Below, in pieces: positions 7,532 to 16,923 of a stretch of DNA of 64,000 nucleotides; position 1 is the first letter of the stretch, and each line of letters begins with the position of its first letter. The notes beneath the pieces are model-generated. The model saw only the letters and a list, made by a program, of their open reading frames with translations, had not been told where the DNA came from and searched no databases. Source of the stretch: Shewanella algae (GTDB lineage Bacteria > Pseudomonadota > Gammaproteobacteria > Enterobacterales > Shewanellaceae); the NCBI RefSeq assembly GCF_009183365.2, contig NZ_CP068230.1, positions 3,005,001 through 3,069,000 of the forward strand. The letters are read 5' to 3'. The position numbers and the translations under genes are program-made.

Positions 7532-8725
7532 TTAACTGATCACTGTCAGTGCCTGCTCCAGATCGGCTATCAGGTCATCCACATCTTCAAGCCCGGCCGA
7601 TATTCGCAGCAGGCTGTCGCCTATGCCGGCTTTAAGACGCGCCTCTTGGGTATAGGGTGAATGGGTCATGGACGCCGGGTGCTGAATAAGCGACTCACAA
7701 TCCCCCAGACTCACGGCAATTTTGAACAATCCCAGTCGATTGACAAAAGCCATGGACTGCTCCAAATCGGCCTTCAGCTCAAACGCCAACACCCCACCGG
7801 CCCTGCGCATCTGCGAGCCGATAAACTGATGGCCCGCATGGGAAACCAACCCGGGATAATGTACCTTGGCCACGGCTTGATGGGATTTGAGATACTGCGC
7901 CAGGCGCTCGGCGTTATCGCAATGACGTTCGAGTCGTACCGAGAGGGTTTTCAGGCCTCGCAAAATCAACCAGGCATCGAAAGGTGATAGCACGGCACCA
8001 ATATCTTTTAGCTGTTGTTGCTTGATGGCCGTTATCGCCGCTTGTGAGCCACAGATGATACCGGCAATAACATCGCCATGACCATTGAGATACTTGGTGG
8101 CGCTGTGAACCACAAGATCGATTCCCAACTGCAGTGGCTGCTGCAGCAGCGGTGTCATAAAGGTGTTGTCCACTATGCTGGTCAGTTGATGGCGCTTGGC
8201 GATAGCGGCTATGGCGCGGAGATCATACACGGCCAGATGCGGGTTCACCGGCGTTTCGCAGAAAATCACCCGGGTGTTGGGGCGAACAGCCGCCTCGACG
8301 GCCGCGAGATCGGCAAAATCCACCAGAGAAACCTCAATACCGAAGCGGGCAAACTGCTCTGTCATCAATGAAAAAGTACAGCCATAGACGGCCGAGGAAG
8401 CCAGCAGATGATCGCCACAACTCAAGTATGCCAGCAAGGCCGCCGATACCGCGCCCATACCGGACGCGGCAGCAGCAGCGGCTTCAGCGCCTTCAAGCAG
8501 CGCCAGACGCCGCTCAAGCTCGGCAACCGTCGGGTTACCCAAGCGGGTATAGATATAGCCCTCTTCTTCACCGGCAAAGCGGCGACCACCGCTTTGGGCG
8601 GTATCAAAACAGAAGGTGGCACTCTGATATAAAGGCGACACCAATGCCCCGGAAGGCTCGCCCGAGTGGCCGCCATGAATAGCCAGTGTGGCTGAGTGCA
8701 GTGCTTTTGGCTGCTTGTGTTGCAT
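7532..8725 (-). CDS. mdeA: Methionine gamma-lyase
   Basis: A 397-residue PLP enzyme of the Cys/Met metabolism family. The PLP lysine is K211 in HSATKYLNGHGD. The pair Y114 and C116 in SAVYGCTF is characteristic of methionine gamma-lyase: C116 discriminates it from cystathionine gamma-synthase/lyase, and the numbering matches the Pseudomonas putida enzyme. It splits methionine into methanethiol, 2-oxobutanoate and ammonia in the cytoplasm. It is a single-gene unit, ending at a shared terminator. Cystathionine gamma-lyase side activity is possible. Confidence 0.88.
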   Translation of the reverse strand: MQHKQPKALHSATLAIHGGHSGEPSGALVSPLYQSATFCFDTAQSGGRRFAGEEEGYIYTRLGNPTVAELERRLALLEGAEAAAAAASGMGAVSAALLAYLSCGDHLLASSAVYGCTFSLMTEQFARFGIEVSLVDFADLAAVEAAVRPNTRVIFCETPVNPHLAVYDLRAIAAIAKRHQLTSIVDNTFMTPLLQQPLQLGIDLVVHSATKYLNGHGDVIAGIICGSQAAITAIKQQQLKDIGAVLSPFDAWLILRGLKTLSVRLERHCDNAERLAQYLKSHQAVAKVHYPGLVSHAGHQFIGSQMRRAGGVLAFELKADLEQSMAFVNRLGLFKIAVSLGDCESLIQHPASMTHSPYTQEARLKAGIGDSLLRISAGLEDVDDLIADLEQALTVIS

Positions 8726-8854
8726 GCTTAACTCCCCATGTCAGTCCGACCATCCCTTATATTGTTATTCGGCTTCTCGCCCGGGATGATTCAGTTGTCC
8801 TGGCACCAACATACTGAGTCAGCAAGACTTGCCCAAATCGGCAAGCAAAAATCA

Positions 8855-9988
8855 TTACCCCTTGGTTGTAAAATCTTTGTTACGTTCGGTTTTTCTGGCC
8901 AGCACTGAGGCGGAAAAATCCTTCAGCTCCAACAGGAGTTCTTTGTGGATCCGCGACAGTTTGGGCTTGCTGGCACTGGAAAATGCCAGCGGCCGACAAA
9001 GCGCCATCGCCTGATAGCCAAGTCTCGCCGTCAACAAACCGCCACCCAGCCCCTGACCAAGCCGCGCCGAAAGCTTGCCGGACATCTCTACCGACAGCAA
9101 TTGGGTACCCAAGTCGGTGGCAAGCTCTGTGGTGCCGGCATAGAGAATATTAACCAGGATCCCGCGGATCAGCCGAATACGGCTCCAATAACCCAGCTCT
9201 ACCCCATAACAGCGGGCGATATCCTGGATCATCTTCTGATTGCGCCAGAGGATCAGCGCCATATCCAGTACCGCCAGCGGGCTGGCCGCCAACAATAGGG
9301 CCGATTCGGCCGCATAACGGCGCACCAGCTTCATACCAACCTTGTCGCGCTCGGTCAGCACTACCTGATCAAACAGCTGCAACTGCTCGGCATCATTCTG
9401 CTCCGGATTCAGCAGCGTCTGCAGCCTGTCCTGCTCCGGTCCCTTGGGCATCTGCTTGCAAATACCATAGATAAAATCGCGCGCTTCGCCCATCTGCATA
9501 CTGCCGAGCAGGCGTTGCCCGGTTTGCTGGGTATCTTCCACCTGGCGCAGGCGTTTGAGTTTGCGCCATTCCCCGAAACAAAGCTTGCCTACCCAGGCCA
9601 GCACCAAAGCGAGCACCAGGCTGTAAAAACCAAACAGCCAAGGGCTGTCGCGCCAGGCATCGACAAGACCGAGCAGTGTCTGCACCACGACCGCCGCCAT
9701 CACGCCCAACAGAGCCAAACGCGCCAACCAGGACCAGCGTTTGGGCTTGAGGGAGATGAGTTCATCCGCCTTGGGCTGTGCACTCAGCACTTGTTCCAGT
9801 TCGGCTTCTGTGGGGTATTCAACAAAATCATTGCCTTGGAAATCCTTGGCCGCGGCCAATTCGGCGGCGGATTCCGGCTGATGACTGAAAATTCTCTGCG
9901 GCGCCAACTCTGTGGTTTGCGTTTCATCAGCGTGACTGCCGTTGCCGGCAGCATTATCAACATGCTTTTCTGAACTGTGTTTTGCCAC
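8855..9988 (-). CDS. ycjF: YcjF-type DUF697 membrane protein (TIGR01620)
   Basis: A 377-residue protein starting at GTG. It has a long charged N-terminus, two adjacent membrane helices around residues 90-140 (LARLALLGVMAAVVVQTLL and FYSLVLALVLAWVG), and a DUF697 domain in the C-terminal half (AASPLAVLDMALILWRNQ). In E. coli ycjF sits behind ycjX in the psp regulon. The start is 3 nt after the ycjX stop. Its biochemical role is unknown; association with the envelope-stress response is inferred from its operon position. Confidence 0.85.
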   Translation of the reverse strand: MAKHSSEKHVDNAAGNGSHADETQTTELAPQRIFSHQPESAAELAAAKDFQGNDFVEYPTEAELEQVLSAQPKADELISLKPKRWSWLARLALLGVMAAVVVQTLLGLVDAWRDSPWLFGFYSLVLALVLAWVGKLCFGEWRKLKRLRQVEDTQQTGQRLLGSMQMGEARDFIYGICKQMPKGPEQDRLQTLLNPEQNDAEQLQLFDQVVLTERDKVGMKLVRRYAAESALLLAASPLAVLDMALILWRNQKMIQDIARCYGVELGYWSRIRLIRGILVNILYAGTTELATDLGTQLLSVEMSGKLSARLGQGLGGGLLTARLGYQAMALCRPLAFSSASKPKLSRIHKELLLELKDFSASVLARKTERNKDFTTKG

Positions 9989-9991
9989 GAC

Positions 9992-11428
9992 TTACCTCAA
10001 CTTGTCGCCCAAAAGAAACTCCAGCAGGTGATCGAGCCGGATATGTTCATAGCCTAGTTCCGGTTGGCTGTCTGGCGGCGCAAACTCACAGAAATGAAAT
10101 CCCTGCCTTTGCCAGAACGCTTGCTCAGGCAAGGCTCTGGGCACCTCGCCCGGATACAGGGTCACCTTCTGGCCATCGCTCATGCGTCGGCCACAGACCA
10201 CTTCCACCTCCACGCCATCGGCATCTTTGACCATACCGTGACGGGTCGCTTTGATGGCGCTGATGGCCATGGTTTCCACCCGACTGCCGGCAAATCCGGC
10301 CTGTTGCCGACTGGGCGCCAACATGGCACTGAGTAGTGACAACACATTGCCCTGCTGATCCCGGGTCACCTGATCGACTTTACTGGCGGCAAACAGCAGA
10401 GTATCTATTCGAGGAGCAAACAAACGTCGCAGCAAATTGGACTGGCCATACTGGAAGCTGGCGCTGATGGCATTGAGTGCTTCGGCCATATCTTCAAACT
10501 GCGCCTTGCCACGATTAAGGGCGCTGAAGCAGTCCACCAGAATTAACTGACGGTCGAAACCGGCAAAATACTCCTGATAGAAGGGCTTGACCACTTTGGC
10601 CAGATATTGCTGATATCTGTGCCTGAGCACCTGATAATTGCTGCGACGTCCGGCAGATGCCAGTTGCTGCTTATCTTGGAGTTGCTCGGGTAACAGGGGA
10701 AAAAAAGCCAAAATTGGCGTACCGGCCAGCTCTCCGGGGAGCAACATTCGCCCCGGCTGGGCTTGATAAAATCCCTGTTGTTGCACCAGATCCAGCAGCA
10801 GTAACCGATAACTTTCGGCCATGGCGGCCAGCGCCTGCTCGTCGGCATCGGCGTACAAATCCAGCGTCGCCAGCGCCGCAGCAAACTTAGGGTAGAGAGT
10901 CGAGGCTTCCAGGGTTGATTGCCGGGCAAAGCGGGTTTCAGACCAGCGGTTAAAGTCCTGGCTCAACATGGGCAAGTCCAGCAACCACTCCCCGGGATAA
11001 TCGACTATGTCGAGATGCAGTTTGGCGCTGTCGGCCAATTTTGCCAGCATCCCTTTGGTAGGCACATATTTGAGCGTCAGCCGCAGCTCACTGATACTGC
11101 GGGTCGATGCCGGCCAACTGGGCTTGGCCGCGGTCAAGCTGGCAATCGCAGCATCAAAGTCAAAACTAGCTATGGTCAAATCAGGCTGCAGCTCCCGCCT
11201 GACCCCGAGTAAACGTCCGTCGCGGCACACCTGAAATAGGGGTAAGCCACTGCCATCAGCCTCAGTGCCGGCGCGCAGCAGTCGATCCACCAGCGCGGTA
11301 ATAAAGGCAGTCTTGCCAGCGCCGGAAAGGCCGGTAACCGCCAACCTAAGATGCCTGTCTGTGGTGCGCTGTGCCAACTCGCGGGTTTTGTGTTTGAGTT
11401 TGCCGAACTTTTGCCTGACGCTTGCCAT
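9992..11428 (-). CDS. ycjX: YcjX-family P-loop GTPase-like stress protein
   Basis: A 478-residue DUF463/YcjX protein. The Walker A motif GLSGAGKT is at residues 33-40, and DIVDYPGEWLLDLP supplies the switch II-like DxPG motif. The open frame extends 12 codons further upstream, but CAGGAGAATT directly before the ATG at 11428 fixes the start. YcjX proteins are GTP-binding and are induced with PspA in Enterobacteria. The gene lies 54 bp behind pspC, with a strong hairpin in the gap that may lower its expression relative to pspABC. Confidence 0.88.
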   Translation of the reverse strand: MASVRQKFGKLKHKTRELAQRTTDRHLRLAVTGLSGAGKTAFITALVDRLLRAGTEADGSGLPLFQVCRDGRLLGVRRELQPDLTIASFDFDAAIASLTAAKPSWPASTRSISELRLTLKYVPTKGMLAKLADSAKLHLDIVDYPGEWLLDLPMLSQDFNRWSETRFARQSTLEASTLYPKFAAALATLDLYADADEQALAAMAESYRLLLLDLVQQQGFYQAQPGRMLLPGELAGTPILAFFPLLPEQLQDKQQLASAGRRSNYQVLRHRYQQYLAKVVKPFYQEYFAGFDRQLILVDCFSALNRGKAQFEDMAEALNAISASFQYGQSNLLRRLFAPRIDTLLFAASKVDQVTRDQQGNVLSLLSAMLAPSRQQAGFAGSRVETMAISAIKATRHGMVKDADGVEVEVVCGRRMSDGQKVTLYPGEVPRALPEQAFWQRQGFHFCEFAPPDSQPELGYEHIRLDHLLEFLLGDKLR

Positions 11429-11450
11429 AATTCTCCTGATACAAACAAAC

Positions 11451-11470
11451 GGGGCGGTAAGCACCGCCCC
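11451..11470 (-). terminator. Intercistronic hairpin between pspC and ycjX
   Basis: A perfect 8-bp GC-rich stem GGGGCGGT/ACCGCCCC with a tetraloop is followed on the minus strand by GTTTGTTTGT. It is likely a partial terminator or a 3'-end stabiliser separating pspABC from ycjXF. Confidence 0.55.
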
Positions 11471-11482
11471 TTGAACAAGGAT

Positions 11483-11872
11483 TTATAGGTTATTGATCTG
11501 TCTTTTCAACTCGAACTGCTCAGAGGTGACATGTTGTTCGAGTGCCCTGAGCCTATGCTCCAGTGATTGAAAGCGATTGCTTACATCTCTGAGCGCCTGT
11601 TTGGCGGGCTCCCCGGCTTGCCAGACCTTTTTCTTGACCCCAATGTCCTTATGGGTGTCTTTGGCGGTCCAAGGTTTGACATCCAGTATCATCCACAGCA
11701 CCAGATAGGTGATAATCACCATTCCATAGCCACCGAGCACAAGGATTGAAACCGTAGCCACCCGAACCAACCAAGGTTCCAGATTAAAGTACTCGGCTAC
11801 CCCGGCACAGACCCCGGCGATCTTCCTTTGCTGGGGAATGCGGTAAAGAGTACGCTTGCCTGATTCAGTCAT
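11483..11872 (-). CDS. pspC: Phage shock protein C
   Basis: A 129-residue PspC-domain membrane protein. The signature RIPQQRKIAGVCAGVAEYFN is followed by one long membrane helix (VATVSILVLGGYGMVIITYLVLWMIL) and a helical cytoplasmic or periplasmic tail. PspC with PspB senses inner-membrane stress and frees PspF by binding PspA. The ATG at 11872 overlaps the end of pspB by 8 nt; the longer open frame upstream is just the pspB region. The C-terminal region (SNRFQSLEHRLRALEQHV) is a short coiled coil. Confidence 0.92.
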   Translation of the reverse strand: MTESGKRTLYRIPQQRKIAGVCAGVAEYFNLEPWLVRVATVSILVLGGYGMVIITYLVLWMILDVKPWTAKDTHKDIGVKKKVWQAGEPAKQALRDVSNRFQSLEHRLRALEQHVTSEQFELKRQINNL

Positions 11873-12098
11873 GACGTTGCCTCCATTCCGGGGACTCGGC
11901 ATCCAGGATGGCTTCCAGCGTTTCAATCCTTTGGCCCATCTTGTCAGCTGTGTCTATCAAGTCGTTAAGCTGTTTGAACTCTGCTTCGGTAAGCCCCTGG
12001 CTCACCTGACGTTTACTGCGGTAATGCAGAATCAACCAGATTGGCGCCACAAAGATCATGAAGATAATCAGGGGTGCCAGCAGTAAGTCCATATCCAT
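11865..12098 (-). CDS. pspB: Phage shock protein B
   Basis: A 77-residue protein with one N-terminal membrane helix (LLLAPLIIFMIFVAPIWLIL) and a cytoplasmic leucine-zipper-like helix (LNDLIDTADKMGQRIETLEAIL), as in PspB, the partner of PspC in stress sensing. Its length matches the family. The gene lies 20 bp after pspA and overlaps pspC. Confidence 0.92.
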   Translation of the reverse strand: MDMDLLLAPLIIFMIFVAPIWLILHYRSKRQVSQGLTEAEFKQLNDLIDTADKMGQRIETLEAILDAESPEWRQRHD

Positions 12099-12118
12099 AA
12101 ATCACCTCTGAGTCTGTA

Positions 12119-12802
12119 TTATTTTTTGGTTTTGGCGCTATCGCCTTTCACCTTGGCCTTCAAGGCTTCCAGCTCGGCGCTGACAGAATCTTCGGCCTTG
12201 AGTGCCGCAAACTCCTCTTCCAGACTGGACTTTTTGCCACCAAGATCATAGGACTCAACTTCAGCCTCCAGCCCTTCGATGCGACGCTCATACTGCTCAA
12301 ACTTGAGCATGGCGTTGTCGATTTTGCTGGAATCCAGCTGCTTTTTCACTTCCAGGCGTGAAGAAGCGGTTTGCTTGCGCATTATGATGGTCTTCTGGCG
12401 AGCCTTGGCATCGGCCAGCTTTTCCTGCAGTTGACCCACTTCCTCTTTCAGGCGGGCAATATGCTCTTCAACCACCTCGAGCTCTTGCTCCAGAGTTTGC
12501 GCCAGGGTAGCGGCTTTTTGCTTTTCAACCAGCGCGGCCTTGGCCAGATCTTCCCTGTCTTTGGTCAGTGCCAGTTCGGCCTTTTCCTGCCAATCCTGCA
12601 CCTGAGCCTGCACTTTGCCAATACGGCGGAGCAACTCTTTCTTCTCTGCCAATACTTTAGCCGAAGTAGAACGCACTTCAACCAGGGTATCTTCCATTTC
12701 CTGAATGATCAGGCGCACCATTTTTTCCGGATCTTCCGCCTTGTCCAGCAAGGCACTAATGTTGGCATTAATGATGTCGGCAAAACGTGTGAAAATTCCC
12801 AT
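12119..12802 (-). CDS. pspA: Phage shock protein A (PspA/IM30, ESCRT-III superfamily)
   Basis: A 227-residue, almost fully helical coiled-coil protein of the PspA/IM30 family. It opens with the amphipathic membrane-binding helix GIFTRFADIINANISALLDK and the conserved EDPEKMVRLIIQEMEDTL. PspA binds damaged membrane as oligomers and, when unstressed, inhibits the enhancer protein PspF. The first gene of pspABC-ycjXF, it is read from a sigma-54 promoter 42 bp upstream and is divergent from pspF. A lysine-rich C-terminus (GDSAKTKK) is seen. Confidence 0.95.
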   Translation of the reverse strand: MGIFTRFADIINANISALLDKAEDPEKMVRLIIQEMEDTLVEVRSTSAKVLAEKKELLRRIGKVQAQVQDWQEKAELALTKDREDLAKAALVEKQKAATLAQTLEQELEVVEEHIARLKEEVGQLQEKLADAKARQKTIIMRKQTASSRLEVKKQLDSSKIDNAMLKFEQYERRIEGLEAEVESYDLGGKKSSLEEEFAALKAEDSVSAELEALKAKVKGDSAKTKK

Positions 12803-12843
12803 AATCCTGTCCTCTACATTTATTGTGGGTCTCGGTTCTTGTA

Positions 12844-12861
12844 ATACAGATCCCGTGCCAA
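12844..12861 (-). promoter_or_regulatory. Sigma-54 promoter of the psp operon
   Basis: On the minus strand TTGGCACGGGATCTGTAT gives a -24 element (TGGCAC) and a -12 element (CTGTA) with correct spacing. A GT instead of GC at -12 is also my recollection of the E. coli pspA promoter. It lies 42 bp before the pspA start. Confidence 0.85.
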
Positions 12862-12956
12862 CTTTTAAACACCATTTAAAATCAATAGTTTAATATAAAT
12901 TTTAACTTTCTCTTTATTTATTTAACCTACCCGCATATTATGATTTTCACCAATTA

Positions 12957-12973
12957 TTAGCGTTAAAGACTAA
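12957..12973. promoter_or_regulatory. Candidate PspF upstream activator site
   Basis: TTAGTCTTTAACGCTAA (minus strand) is an imperfect inverted repeat resembling PspF enhancer sites. It lies about 100 bp upstream of the sigma-54 promoter and just before the pspF start, where binding would also give autorepression. Confidence 0.45.
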
Positions 12974-12981
12974 CTGTTATC

Positions 12982-14061
12982 GTGGCCAATCCCTATCAGC
13001 AAGACAATCTTATCGGTCAATCCAATGCCCTGTTGGAGGTGTTGGAGCACGTTTCCCAAATCGCACCACTGTCCAAACCTGTGCTTATCATAGGTGAGCG
13101 GGGGACGGGTAAAGAGCTGATCGCCGAACGTCTGCACTATCTTTCCCAACGCTGGGATCAGAGTTTTATCAAGCTCAATTGTTCCTCTCTGAGTGAAAAT
13201 CTACTGGAAAGTGAACTGTTTGGCCATGAGTCCGGCGCATTTACCGGCGCCAAGGGGCGTCATGAAGGCCGCTTCGAGCGCGCCGACGGCGGCACCCTGT
13301 TTCTCGATGAGCTGGCCAATACGTCCGGCCTCATTCAGGAGAAGCTGCTGCGGGTCATAGAATATGGTGAATATGAAAGGGTGGGCGGCAGCAAGACCCT
13401 CAATGCCGATGTACGCCTAATCTGCGCCGCCAATGAAGATTTACCCAGTCTGGCAGAAGCCGGCGAGTTTCGAGCCGATCTGCTCGACCGTTTGGCGTTC
13501 GATGTGATCACCCTGCCGCCGCTGCGCTGCCGCCGGGAAGATATTTTGCCATTGGCAGAATACTTTGCCGTGGGGATGGCGCGTCAGCTCAAACTGGAGC
13601 TGTTTACCGGTTTTGCCGCCGAAGCCGTGGCGACCATGATGGATCACAGCTGGCCGGGTAATATTCGGGAGCTGAAAAACGCCATAGAGCGCAGCGTCTA
13701 TCGCCATGGTCATAACCCCGAACCGATTGAGAATATAGTGCTCGACCCTTTTGCCTCGCCCTACCGCCCCACCAAGCGGGTCAAGACTCATAGTCACCAG
13801 CTGGCGACCGCTGAAGTTGGCAATGAAGTCATTGCCGGCAGTGCCGCCGCACCGACAAACGATAGCCCGGAACCTTCGGCAAACCAGATACAGTTCCCGG
13901 TGGACTTCAAACAGTGCTGTGAAGACTTCGAGACTGACCTTATTCAACGTGCGCTCAGTGCCAGCCAGTTCAATCAAAAGAAAACCGCTGAGCTACTGGG
14001 ACTTAGCTACCATCAGCTCAGAGGCATACTGAAAAAATACAATTTGCTCGATAAGGCATAA
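12982..14061 (+). CDS. pspF: Sigma-54 dependent activator PspF
   Basis: A 359-residue AAA+ enhancer-binding protein without a receiver domain, as expected for PspF. Walker A is GERGTGKE at residues 38-45, the sigma-54 contact loop GAFTGA is at 85-90, and Walker B is TLFLDELA. A long linker leads to a C-terminal Fis-type helix-turn-helix (FNQKKTAELLGLSYHQLRG). It begins with GTG and is divergent from pspA, which it activates. It is slightly longer than E. coli PspF because of the linker (about residues 255-310). Confidence 0.92.
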   Translation: MANPYQQDNLIGQSNALLEVLEHVSQIAPLSKPVLIIGERGTGKELIAERLHYLSQRWDQSFIKLNCSSLSENLLESELFGHESGAFTGAKGRHEGRFERADGGTLFLDELANTSGLIQEKLLRVIEYGEYERVGGSKTLNADVRLICAANEDLPSLAEAGEFRADLLDRLAFDVITLPPLRCRREDILPLAEYFAVGMARQLKLELFTGFAAEAVATMMDHSWPGNIRELKNAIERSVYRHGHNPEPIENIVLDPFASPYRPTKRVKTHSHQLATAEVGNEVIAGSAAAPTNDSPEPSANQIQFPVDFKQCCEDFETDLIQRALSASQFNQKKTAELLGLSYHQLRGILKKYNLLDKA

Positions 14062-14131
14062 GCCGATTGCCCAGGTAACGGCTGCACTGCTAAAATGTTC
14101 GGTCAACATCTGAATAACTAACGATTTTGCA

Positions 14132-15892
14132 ATGAATCTGCTGACGTTACGCCCCGGGCGAGACTCTGATGCAATGGCGCGAGTCTCCAGGAGCAAGCTC
14201 TACGGAGATCTTGTGGCAGGGCGTTTATTCCGCTCATGCCGGCGCCTGAAGCTGACCGGGAGCATACTGACCGGCCTGGCTCTGACAATGCTGCTTGGCG
14301 GCTGTGGTCAACAGAAAGTGCCCTCCGGCCTGGTATACTGCTCCGAGGGCAATCCCGAGTCGTTCAACCCGCAGCTGGTGACCTCGGGAACCACAATCGA
14401 TGCCACCTCGCACCAAATTTATAGCCGCCTGGTGGATTATGATCCCGAGAGCGGTGATATCATTCCGGCACTGGCAACCGAGTGGCAGATAAGCGAAGAC
14501 GGCCTCAGTTATGAGTTTGAGCTGCGCCAGGGTACCCAGTTTCACGATCTGCCCTACTTTCACCCCAGTCGGCATTTCAATGCAGATGATGTGCTGTTCA
14601 GTTTCAATCGCATCATAGACAAGCAGCACCCTTTCCATGAGGTAGCTCAGGGCGGTTACCCCTTCTTCCAAAGCATAGGTTTTGCCGGGCTGATAAAATC
14701 CATCAGCAAACAGGGCGAATATAGAGTCAGATTTGAACTCACCCAGCCCGATGCCTCATTCCTTTCCAACCTGGCCACCGACTTTGCGGTGATCCTCTCC
14801 AAAGAGTATGCCGATCAGCTTCTTGCCCAAGGCAGCCCGCAGCAGTTGGATAACCAGCCGATAGGAACAGGCCCCTTTATGCTGGTGCAATACGTTAAGA
14901 ATGAATATATCCGCTACCGGCGCCACCCGGGTTACTGGGGCAATATGCCGCAGTCTGAAATGCTGGTGTTCGATATCACGCCACGAAGCACTACCCGCCT
15001 GGCCAAGCTGATCACCGGCGATTGCAGCGTCTCGGCCTTGCCCAAGGCCGGTGAGTTGCCGGTTATTGAGCAGCACGACAACCTGGTTTTGGAAAGCCGC
15101 CCCGGGATGAATGTGGCCTATTGGGCCTTCAATACCCAAAAGCCGCCGTTCAATGATGTCAGGGTCAGACGGGCGCTGGCCTACGCCATCGACAAGCAAA
15201 ACCTGCTAAGGGCCGTTTATCAGGACACAGCCGTCGAGGCAACCGGTATTCTGCCGCCCTCCTCCTGGGCCTATTCCGATTCGGCCAAGAGTTATGAATA
15301 TGCCCCTGACAAAGCCAGAGCTCTGCTGGATGAAGCCGGCATAGATAAACTGGAGCTGGATATCTGGGCTATGCCTGTGGCACGAATATACAACCCCAAT
15401 GCGCTGAAGACCGCCGAGCTGATCCAGGCCGATTTGGCGACCATAGGTGTCAAGGTCAATATCGTCAACTACGATTGGAGTGTCTTCACCCAAAAACTGG
15501 CACGCAGTGATTATGACTCGGTACTCATCGGCTGGAACGCCGACAACAGCGATCCGGATAACTTCTTTACCCCCTTACTCAGTTGTGGCTCTATCGCCTC
15601 CAACAACAATCGTTCTCGCTGGTGTAACCCCAGGTTTGACGCCCTGCTCAACCAGGCCAGAAGCGTGACCGACAGAGAAAGCCGAAGTTTGCTGTACCAC
15701 CAGGCCGAGGCGATTCTGGCACAGGATATGCCGTTGGTGAGCCTGGCTCATGCCAAACGTATGGCACTGAAGAATGCCAGCGTGACCGAAACCAGCCTCA
15801 CGCCTTTTGGCGGCATCGCCTTTGCCAACATAGGCCACGGCAACAAACCGGCTGTTGAGAAAAAAACATCGCCCGCCAAGGAGCAAAACTGA
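14132..15892 (+). CDS. sapA: SapA-like peptide ABC transporter substrate-binding lipoprotein
   Basis: A 586-residue family 5 extracellular solute-binding protein. The body shows the family block YSRLVDYDPESGDIIPALATEW and SRWCNPRFDALLNQA near the end. SapA binds peptides, in other bacteria including antimicrobial peptides, and delivers them to SapBC. The N-terminus is long and carries a lipobox, LLGGC (Cys58 if started at 14132), so it is probably membrane-anchored, unlike soluble E. coli SapA. An in-frame ATG at 14174 would give a more normal signal peptide; neither start has a strong Shine-Dalgarno sequence. It is the first gene of sapABCDF, 70 bp behind pspF. Confidence 0.85.
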   Translation: MNLLTLRPGRDSDAMARVSRSKLYGDLVAGRLFRSCRRLKLTGSILTGLALTMLLGGCGQQKVPSGLVYCSEGNPESFNPQLVTSGTTIDATSHQIYSRLVDYDPESGDIIPALATEWQISEDGLSYEFELRQGTQFHDLPYFHPSRHFNADDVLFSFNRIIDKQHPFHEVAQGGYPFFQSIGFAGLIKSISKQGEYRVRFELTQPDASFLSNLATDFAVILSKEYADQLLAQGSPQQLDNQPIGTGPFMLVQYVKNEYIRYRRHPGYWGNMPQSEMLVFDITPRSTTRLAKLITGDCSVSALPKAGELPVIEQHDNLVLESRPGMNVAYWAFNTQKPPFNDVRVRRALAYAIDKQNLLRAVYQDTAVEATGILPPSSWAYSDSAKSYEYAPDKARALLDEAGIDKLELDIWAMPVARIYNPNALKTAELIQADLATIGVKVNIVNYDWSVFTQKLARSDYDSVLIGWNADNSDPDNFFTPLLSCGSIASNNNRSRWCNPRFDALLNQARSVTDRESRSLLYHQAEAILAQDMPLVSLAHAKRMALKNASVTETSLTPFGGIAFANIGHGNKPAVEKKTSPAKEQN

Positions 15893-16923
15893 TGGCTGCT
15901 TATCTGCTGCGCAGGCTTAATCTCTTTGTCGCCACCTCACTCATCCTTATCTGTGTACTCTTCTACGCCACCAGTTTGTTTCCGGTGGACCGCATCTATG
16001 CCCTGACCGGGATCCAAGCCCCGAGTGATGCCCAGGAGGCACAAATCATCGCCGACTATCATCTCGATGGCGGCTCCTTTTCTCAGTTTATTGGCTACCT
16101 GGGGCAGAGGCTCAGTGGCGATCTCGGCATTTCTGTGACCTCTCAAAGACCGGTGGCAGAAGAGCTGTTGGCGGTACTGCCGGCGTCTTTCGAACTGGCG
16201 ACTGTATCCGGTTTGTTTGCCATCATCTTCGGGGTGCCGCTGGGGGTGTTGGCCTCGCTGAGTAAACAGAAACTGACCCAAAACGCCATCATGGCGGTGA
16301 CACTGACAGGTTACTCGATTCCGGTATTCTGGCTCGGGCTGTCCCTGTCACTCTGGTTCGGGGTCAGACTGGGTTGGCTGCCAATTTCCGGGCAGATAAA
16401 CCTGCTCTATGAGATCAAGCCTGTGACCGGTTTTATGCTGATAGATACCCTGCTGTCCGACTCGCAATACCGCTTATCCGCCTTTAAGGATGCCGCCTTG
16501 CACATTATCCTGCCGGCGCTGACCTTGTCTGTGTTGCCCTTTACCGTGGTGGTGCGTATTACCCGCTCGGCGATGATGAATGTGATGAACCAGACCTATA
16601 TCCGTGCCGCCGAGGCCAGAGGCCTGCCCACGGGTAAAATCGTGTTGCGCCACGCCCTGCCCAATGCCTTAATCCCCCTGCTCAAGCACCTGGGACTTAT
16701 GCTGGGGCCATTTGCCAGCTATGCCATAGTGGTGGAAGTGATCTTCAGCTGGCCCGGGGTCGGCTCCTGGCTGGTATCAGGTATCTACCAACGGGATTAC
16801 ACTGTGATCCAGGGCGGTACACTGGCGGTAGCGCTGCTGATTATCTTTCTGAGTATTCTGATTGAAGTGCTGCATACGGCCACCAATCCGCTCAGCAGGA
16901 AGGAACTCTATGCCTCAAATTAA
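15892..16923 (+). CDS. sapB: SapB-type ABC transporter permease
   Basis: A 343-residue DppB/OppB-type inner-membrane permease with an N-terminal helix, a large periplasmic loop, and the ATPase-coupling EAA motif AAEARGLPTGKIVLRHALPNALIP. Its ATG overlaps the sapA stop (ATGA), indicating translational coupling. It would form the peptide-import channel with SapC. Confidence 0.9.
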   Translation: MAAYLLRRLNLFVATSLILICVLFYATSLFPVDRIYALTGIQAPSDAQEAQIIADYHLDGGSFSQFIGYLGQRLSGDLGISVTSQRPVAEELLAVLPASFELATVSGLFAIIFGVPLGVLASLSKQKLTQNAIMAVTLTGYSIPVFWLGLSLSLWFGVRLGWLPISGQINLLYEIKPVTGFMLIDTLLSDSQYRLSAFKDAALHIILPALTLSVLPFTVVVRITRSAMMNVMNQTYIRAAEARGLPTGKIVLRHALPNALIPLLKHLGLMLGPFASYAIVVEVIFSWPGVGSWLVSGIYQRDYTVIQGGTLAVALLIIFLSILIEVLHTATNPLSRKELYASN

